Source: an uncultured Caulobacter sp.
GTDB lineage: Bacteria > Pseudomonadota > Alphaproteobacteria > Caulobacterales > Caulobacteraceae
Direction: 5' to 3'
NCBI GenBank assembly: GCA_937925635.1
Contig: CALALX010000028.1
Span: 92,609-156,608 of the forward strand
DNA length: 64,000 nt
Position numbers and translations under genes: made by a program. The notes beneath the pieces are model-generated. The model was not told the origin of the DNA, did no database searches, and saw only the letters and a program-made list of their open reading frames with translations. Positions 60,449 through 64,000 of this stretch are shown here, piece by piece (within the stretch, counting starts at the first letter, position 1; every line of letters starts with the position of its first letter).

Positions 60449-60574
60449 CGTCATCCTCGGACTTGTTCCGAGGACCCATGAACACAGGTGAAGATGAGAA
60501 GGCACGGGTTGCTCCACGCCCCTTTTTGATCGTCTGATCACGCACGGGTCCTCGCGACGAGCGCGAGGATGACG
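60449..60574. repeat. Paired hairpin repeat (REPIN-like) of the CGTCATCCTCG family
   Basis: Two inverted 29-base arms (60449-60477 and 60546-60574) share CGTCATCCTCG and GAGGACCC ends. Each forms a 7-bp stem with a 5-base loop. In the stem the pairs at arm positions 12-20 and 13-19 are G-C and A-T in one copy and C-G and G-C in the other, so pairing is kept. It lies between converging ubiH-type and trm112-like genes. Confidence 0.8.
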
Positions 60575-60587
60575 GAGGAAGGGCGGA

Positions 60588-60779
60588 CTACCCCTCCAGC
60601 GTCCGCGCCTCTTCCGGCAGCATGATCGGCACGCCGTCGCGGATCGGATAGGCCAGCTTCGCGCCGGCGCTGATCAGCTCGCCCTTCTCGCGGTCATAGG
60701 TCAGGGGACCGTGGCTGACAGGGCAGACGAGGATCTCCAGCAGGCGGGGATCGACCTTGGGGGCGGTGGCTTCGCTCAT
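60588..60779 (-). CDS. Trm112-family protein
   Basis: The 63-residue product has LLEILVCPVSHGPLTYD and LAYPIRDGVPIMLPEEAR, the signature of bacterial Trm112/YcaR proteins, which are methyltransferase partners or tetraacyldisaccharide-associated small proteins. Only one of the usual zinc cysteines remains (CPVSHG). The ATG at 60779 begins MSEATAPK. It follows the Lon N-domain gene by 39 bases on the same strand. Confidence 0.9.
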   Translation of the reverse strand: MSEATAPKVDPRLLEILVCPVSHGPLTYDREKGELISAGAKLAYPIRDGVPIMLPEEARTLEG

Positions 60780-60818
60780 GGACCGACTTCTAGCCCCAGG
60801 CGGCGCGGCGGCCAATCG

Positions 60819-61475
60819 TTACTGCACCGCCGGCGGCGGGCCGTCGCCGCCGGCCGCGTCGATCTCGAGCAGGGCGGTGAGGGTCGCGGCGCGATCTTCC
60901 AGCGTCGGCGCCTCCAGCAGCGCCTGCTTCTCGGCGGCGTCGAACGGCAGGCCCATGGCCAGGCTGTTGATCAGGGCGTCGACCGGCGCCGATTGGGCGG
61001 CCTCCCACTCGATGCCCAGGCCGCGGTGTTCGAGATAGTGGCCGAGGGCGGTCAGGAACTCTTGCTTGTCCAGGCCGGCGGCGGTGTCCTCGCCGGGGCG
61101 CAGGTCGCGCTCGAAACGGTCGAACTGGGCGCGCACCTGCCGGTAGGGCGTGCGCACCGGCAGCTCCTCGCCGACCGCAAACCGGCAAAGACCGGTCAGG
61201 CTGATCAGGTAACGGCCGTCGGCCGTCTCGGCGAAACTGGTGATCCGGCCCACGCAGCCGACCCGGGCGAGACCCGGCGCGTCGCGCTCGCCGCCCCGGG
61301 TCTGGACCATGCCGATCAGACGGTCGCCGGCCATGGCGTCGTCGATCATGTTGAGGTAGCGCGGCTCGAAGATGTTGAGCGGCAGCTGTCCGCCCGGAAG
61401 CAGCAGAGCCCCGTCCAGCGGGAACACGGGCACGACCAGCGGCAGGTCAACGGCCTTGCGGTATCCCGTGGGCAT
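60819..61475 (-). CDS. Lon N-terminal (substrate-binding) domain protein
   Basis: The 218-residue product has LPLVVPVFPLDGALLLPGGQLPLNIFEPRYLNM, read in parts, and VGCVGRITSFAETADGRYLISLTGLCRF, the PUA-like Lon LAN domain, without the ATPase and protease domains. Stand-alone versions are common in alphaproteobacteria, often beside the thioredoxin-like protein as here. Its substrate or partner is unknown. Confidence 0.92.
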   Translation of the reverse strand: MPTGYRKAVDLPLVVPVFPLDGALLLPGGQLPLNIFEPRYLNMIDDAMAGDRLIGMVQTRGGERDAPGLARVGCVGRITSFAETADGRYLISLTGLCRFAVGEELPVRTPYRQVRAQFDRFERDLRPGEDTAAGLDKQEFLTALGHYLEHRGLGIEWEAAQSAPVDALINSLAMGLPFDAAEKQALLEAPTLEDRAATLTALLEIDAAGGDGPPPAVQ

Positions 61476-61498
61476 TGTTTTCTCCCCGCTGAAGCGGC

Positions 61499-62389
61499 CT
61501 AGCTGAAGAGGATCGACGACAGCCGTCGCCGTCCCTGTTTGGCCACCTCCGACATGGCGCCGGCGGCCTCGAAGACGACCAGCAGCTGCTTGCGCGCCGC
61601 CTCCTCGTTCCAGGTCCGGTCGCGAGCGATGATGGTCAGCAGATGGTCGGCCGCGCCCTGGAAATCTCCCTGGCCGGCCAAGGCGCCCGCCAGCTCGAAG
61701 CGCGCCTCGTGGTCGTCGGGGTCCCTGGCCAGCCGCTGCTCGAAGGGCGCGGTCTCCGCCGAGGCGCTGTCGGCCAGGGCCAAGGCGGCCCGCGCCGCGT
61801 CGAGGTCGGAGTCCTTCGCGTCTGCCGGAGCCATGGCGACGATCCCGGCCGCCTGCTCCATGTCGCCGCCGCTGATGTAGCAGCGCGCCAGGCCGCCAAG
61901 CGCCTTCACGTTCTGCGGATCGTCCTGCAGCACCATGGCGTAGCCCTGGGCCGCGCCGCCGATGTCGCCCAGATCAAAGGACTCCTTGGCCCGGGCGAGC
62001 AGTTCATCGATCTCCGAGGCCGGCGGCGGGCCCGACAGGCGGTCGACGAAGCGTTTTACCTCGCTCTCGGGCTGCGCGCCCTGGAAGCCCGTCACCGGCT
62101 GGCCGTTGACGAAGGCGTAGACGGTCGGGATCGACTGCACCCTCAGCTGGCCGGCGAAGCCCGGGTTGCGGTCGACATCGATCTTGACCAGCTTCACCGC
62201 GCCCTTCGCCTCGCGGACCACCTTCTCCAGCACCGGAGTCAGCTGCTTGCAGGGGCCGCACCAGGTCGCCCAGAAGTCGACGATCACCGGCTGGGTCTTC
62301 GACGCTTCGACGACATCGGCCATGAAGGTCGCGTCGGAGCCTTCCTTGATGAGGTCTTCGGTGGAGGGCGTGTCGCCGATCAGGGTCAT
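61499..62389 (-). CDS. YbbN/CnoX-type thioredoxin-TPR co-chaperone
   Basis: The 296-residue product has an N-terminal thioredoxin domain with WCGPCKQLTP (active-site CGPC at 44-47), VKIDVDRNPGFAGQL and SIPTVYAFVNGQPV, followed by TPR-like repeats (AAQGYAMVLQDDPQNVKALGGLARCYISGG and later ones). This is the layout of YbbN/CnoX, which holds oxidised proteins and hands them to GroEL. E. coli CnoX lacks redox cysteines, but here both are present. A TTG at 62476 would lengthen the N-terminus. Confidence 0.9.
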   Translation of the reverse strand: MTLIGDTPSTEDLIKEGSDATFMADVVEASKTQPVIVDFWATWCGPCKQLTPVLEKVVREAKGAVKLVKIDVDRNPGFAGQLRVQSIPTVYAFVNGQPVTGFQGAQPESEVKRFVDRLSGPPPASEIDELLARAKESFDLGDIGGAAQGYAMVLQDDPQNVKALGGLARCYISGGDMEQAAGIVAMAPADAKDSDLDAARAALALADSASAETAPFEQRLARDPDDHEARFELAGALAGQGDFQGAADHLLTIIARDRTWNEEAARKQLLVVFEAAGAMSEVAKQGRRRLSSILFS

Positions 62390-62480
62390 GCGGGCTTCCG
62401 TGGACGCGCCGGGCGCGTCGGCTTCGGGGTCAAACGTGTTCGCGCCCAAGATGGTGCCAAGCGGCGCGGGCTTCAATGTG

Positions 62481-62984
62481 TCAGACCACTTCCATGGCCG
62501 CGAAGTCGACGATCAGCGGCTCCACCCCCAGCGCCGCCAGGAACCGCCGGAAACCGGCCTGCGAGACGGCCGTGGTGGCGGTGTTGACCAGCGGATGGAA
62601 ATTGACCGGATCGGCCTTCGCCAGCGCCGCGTCGAGCACGAACCGCACCCGCCGATCGATGTCGTTGATCAGGCCGAAGGCCGTCACCGACCCCGGGGTG
62701 ACGCCCAGAGTCTCCAGCATCAGCTCGGGGTTGCCGAACGACAGTCGCGCCGAACCGATCACGGTGTGGAGCCGCTTGAGGTCGATGGCTGTCTCGCCGA
62801 GCGCCGAGATCAGCCACAGCTGGCCCTTGGCGTCCTTGAGGAACAGGTTCTTGGTGTGGCCGCCGGGCAGGGCGGCCTTGATCTCGTCGCCCTCGCCGAC
62901 CCGGAACACGGCCGGATGGTCGAGCGTCGAATGGGCGATGTCCTCGGCGTCGAGGAAGGCCAGCAGGTCGTCTCGGGTCTTCAT
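62481..62984 (-). CDS. YbaK/ProX-type aminoacyl-tRNA editing deacylase
   Basis: The 167-residue product has AHSTLDHPAVFRVGEGDEI, GGHTKNLFLKDAKGQLWLISALGE (conserved Lys) and LGVTPGSVTAFGLIND, matching free-standing editing proteins of the PrdX/ProX (YbaK) family that deacylate mischarged tRNA-Pro. Specific activity is inferred from the family. Confidence 0.92.
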   Translation of the reverse strand: MKTRDDLLAFLDAEDIAHSTLDHPAVFRVGEGDEIKAALPGGHTKNLFLKDAKGQLWLISALGETAIDLKRLHTVIGSARLSFGNPELMLETLGVTPGSVTAFGLINDIDRRVRFVLDAALAKADPVNFHPLVNTATTAVSQAGFRRFLAALGVEPLIVDFAAMEVV

Positions 62985-63073
62985 GCCCCGTCCATAGCCA
63001 ATGGCGGGGCCTTGCGGAACCTGGCGCGCCGCGCCAGAGGTTGACCGTCGTCGTTCGCCGCGAGGGGCCGCCC

Positions 63074-63823
63074 ATGGACATGGAACTGGAGTGCTATCCG
63101 ACCAGCCTGCGTCCGCCCGACATCGTGCCGGGCCGACCGCAGCGCGCCTGGATGGAGGGCTTCCTCGACCGGCACGCCTATCGCTGCCTGCCGCTGACCA
63201 TGGCCAACACCAGCGGCTGGGAAATCCTCTGCCCGGTCGGCTTCACGGCCGAGTGGAACGGCGGCCCGGACCAGGCCGACATCACCTTCCGGCCCGATCA
63301 CCCGCATCCGGATTTCCACGACCTGGTCAAAAGTCACTTCTCGCGCGGCATCATCACTTTCCATCCGGGATACCTGTTCCGGACGCCGCCGGGCTTTTCG
63401 ATGTGGGTCCAGGGCGCGCCCAACCACGTCAAGGACGGCATCCAGGCTTTGCAGGGCCTGGTGGAGACCGACTGGCTGCCGTTCCCCTTCACGATGAACT
63501 GGATCTTCACCCGGCCGGGCAAGGTGCGGTTCGAGAAGGGCGAGCCCTTCTGCTTCATCACCCTGATCCAGGATCGCCGGCTCGACGACATCCAGCCCGT
63601 GACCCGGTCGCTTGAGGCTCAGACCGAACTGCGCGACCAGTACGATGCCTGGTTTCGCCAGAGGCAGGACTTCAATACCCGGCTGGCCAAGTCCGACCCC
63701 GGCGCCATGAAGGACGCCTGGCAGCGCTTCTACTTCAAGGGCGAACTGCCCGAGGACACCGGTCCAGCCCCCGCCGGCCACGTCAACAAGCGACGGCTCA
63801 AGGCCCCCAAACTCGGGGTCTGA
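63074..63823 (+). CDS. DUF6065-like protein
   Basis: The 249-residue product begins MDMELECYPTS and has GWEILCPVGFTAEWNGG, HFSRGIITFHPGYLFRTPPG, MWVQGAPNHVKDGIQAL and WTFPFTMNW-like WLPFPFTMNWIFTRPG. From memory these match DUF6065, a family of unknown function in alphaproteobacteria and related to some cupin-like oxygenase proteins; the relation is uncertain. The ATG at 63074 is preferred over an upstream in-frame one that overlaps a different region. Confidence 0.8.
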   Translation: MDMELECYPTSLRPPDIVPGRPQRAWMEGFLDRHAYRCLPLTMANTSGWEILCPVGFTAEWNGGPDQADITFRPDHPHPDFHDLVKSHFSRGIITFHPGYLFRTPPGFSMWVQGAPNHVKDGIQALQGLVETDWLPFPFTMNWIFTRPGKVRFEKGEPFCFITLIQDRRLDDIQPVTRSLEAQTELRDQYDAWFRQRQDFNTRLAKSDPGAMKDAWQRFYFKGELPEDTGPAPAGHVNKRRLKAPKLGV

Positions 63824-63925
63824 CAGGGCCGCAAGAATCTCGCGGGGGGGCGCTTGCAAAGGCCCGGGGCCTCTGCCATAAGCCGCCTCTCGATTTTCGG
63901 GGCGCGTCAAAAGCGTCCCTGGAGC

Positions 63926-64000
63926 GCGGGCGTAGCTCAGGGGTAGAGCACAACCTTGCCAAGGTTGGGGTCGTGAGTTCGAATCTCATCGCCCGCTCCA
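63926..64000 (+). tRNA. tRNA-Gly (anticodon GCC)
   Basis: The 75-base sequence folds as a full cloverleaf: acceptor GCGGGCG with CGCCCGC, D-arm GCTCAGGGGTAGAGC, anticodon arm CAACCTTGCCAAGGTTG with GCC in the loop, and T-arm GTGAGTTCGAATCTCAT. The discriminator T and encoded CCA end exactly at the window edge. GCC reads GGC and GGU glycine codons. Confidence 0.97.

Overview
The window looks like the replication-origin region of a high-GC alphaproteobacterium of the family Caulobacteraceae (Caulobacter or, more likely, Phenylobacterium; the genus is inference). The reasons are the gene order mnmE-mnmG-rsmG-parA-parB, rho and hemE-hemH-hemJ on one side and the dikinase regulator-maf-aroE-coaE-dnaQ-secB on the other, an NtrZ homologue, and CtrA-type TTAA-N7-TTAA boxes between hemE and the dikinase regulator, where C. 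crescentus carries its origin (Cori). Almost all DNA is densely packed coding sequence. Very long antisense ORFs are a by-product of the high GC content.

Layout. 0-9.8 kb: a truncated small ORF, a response regulator with a secreted Cys protein, yggS, a divergent thiE-like gene, ntrZ, then leuS-lptE-holA, then a TetR regulator with a metallo-beta-lactamase-fold lipoprotein. 9.9-22.9 kb: the left origin arm, mostly on the minus strand: parB, parA, rsmG, mnmG, mnmE, a DUF6489 gene, rho, hemJ, hemH, hemE, with two perfect parS sites at 12.7 and 14.3 kb. A dienelactone hydrolase and a quinone reductase sit among them on the plus strand. 22.9-23.36 kb: the probable origin. 23.36-31.6 kb: the right origin arm on the plus strand (dikinase regulator, maf, aroE, coaE, dnaQ, a Tim44-like gene, mltA, smr, a flavoprotein), with secB opposed. 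31.6-35.6 kb: a translationally coupled adenosine kinase-hisBHAFE operon. 36.6-38 kb: a repeat-rich gap and an atypical low-GC secreted protein. 38-45.3 kb: nth, DUF2244, an Ada-like methyltransferase, hslU and hslV separated by a secreted-protein gene, a MoeB/ThiF-like enzyme, and an alpha/beta hydrolase. 45.3-50.3 kb: a tandemly duplicated S9 peptidase module. 50.3-54.8 kb: a dehydrogenase, an SH3-domain protein, and fabA-fabB-fabI. 54.8-58.2 kb: an emrA-emrB-tetR efflux operon with two identical-armed operator candidates. 58.2-64 kb: a UbiH-type hydroxylase, a Trm112-like protein, a Lon N-domain protein, a YbbN-type thioredoxin, a YbaK-type editing protein, a DUF6065 protein, and tRNA-Gly(GCC) at the very end.

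How parts fit together. ParA, ParB and parS next to the origin form the chromosome segregation module, and CtrA and DnaA sites in the hemE-proximal gap would control initiation. Haem synthesis (hemE/H/J) is one overlapping operon. The his genes and the fab genes form pathway operons. SecB and a Tim44-like protein form a divergent protein-targeting pair.

The most unusual signal is a set of at least four unrelated families of short dispersed hairpin repeats in gene gaps. Several occur as inverted pairs (REPIN-like), and in two families the stems differ between copies only by compensatory base-pair swaps. No rRNA, CRISPR array, prophage or transposase gene was seen.
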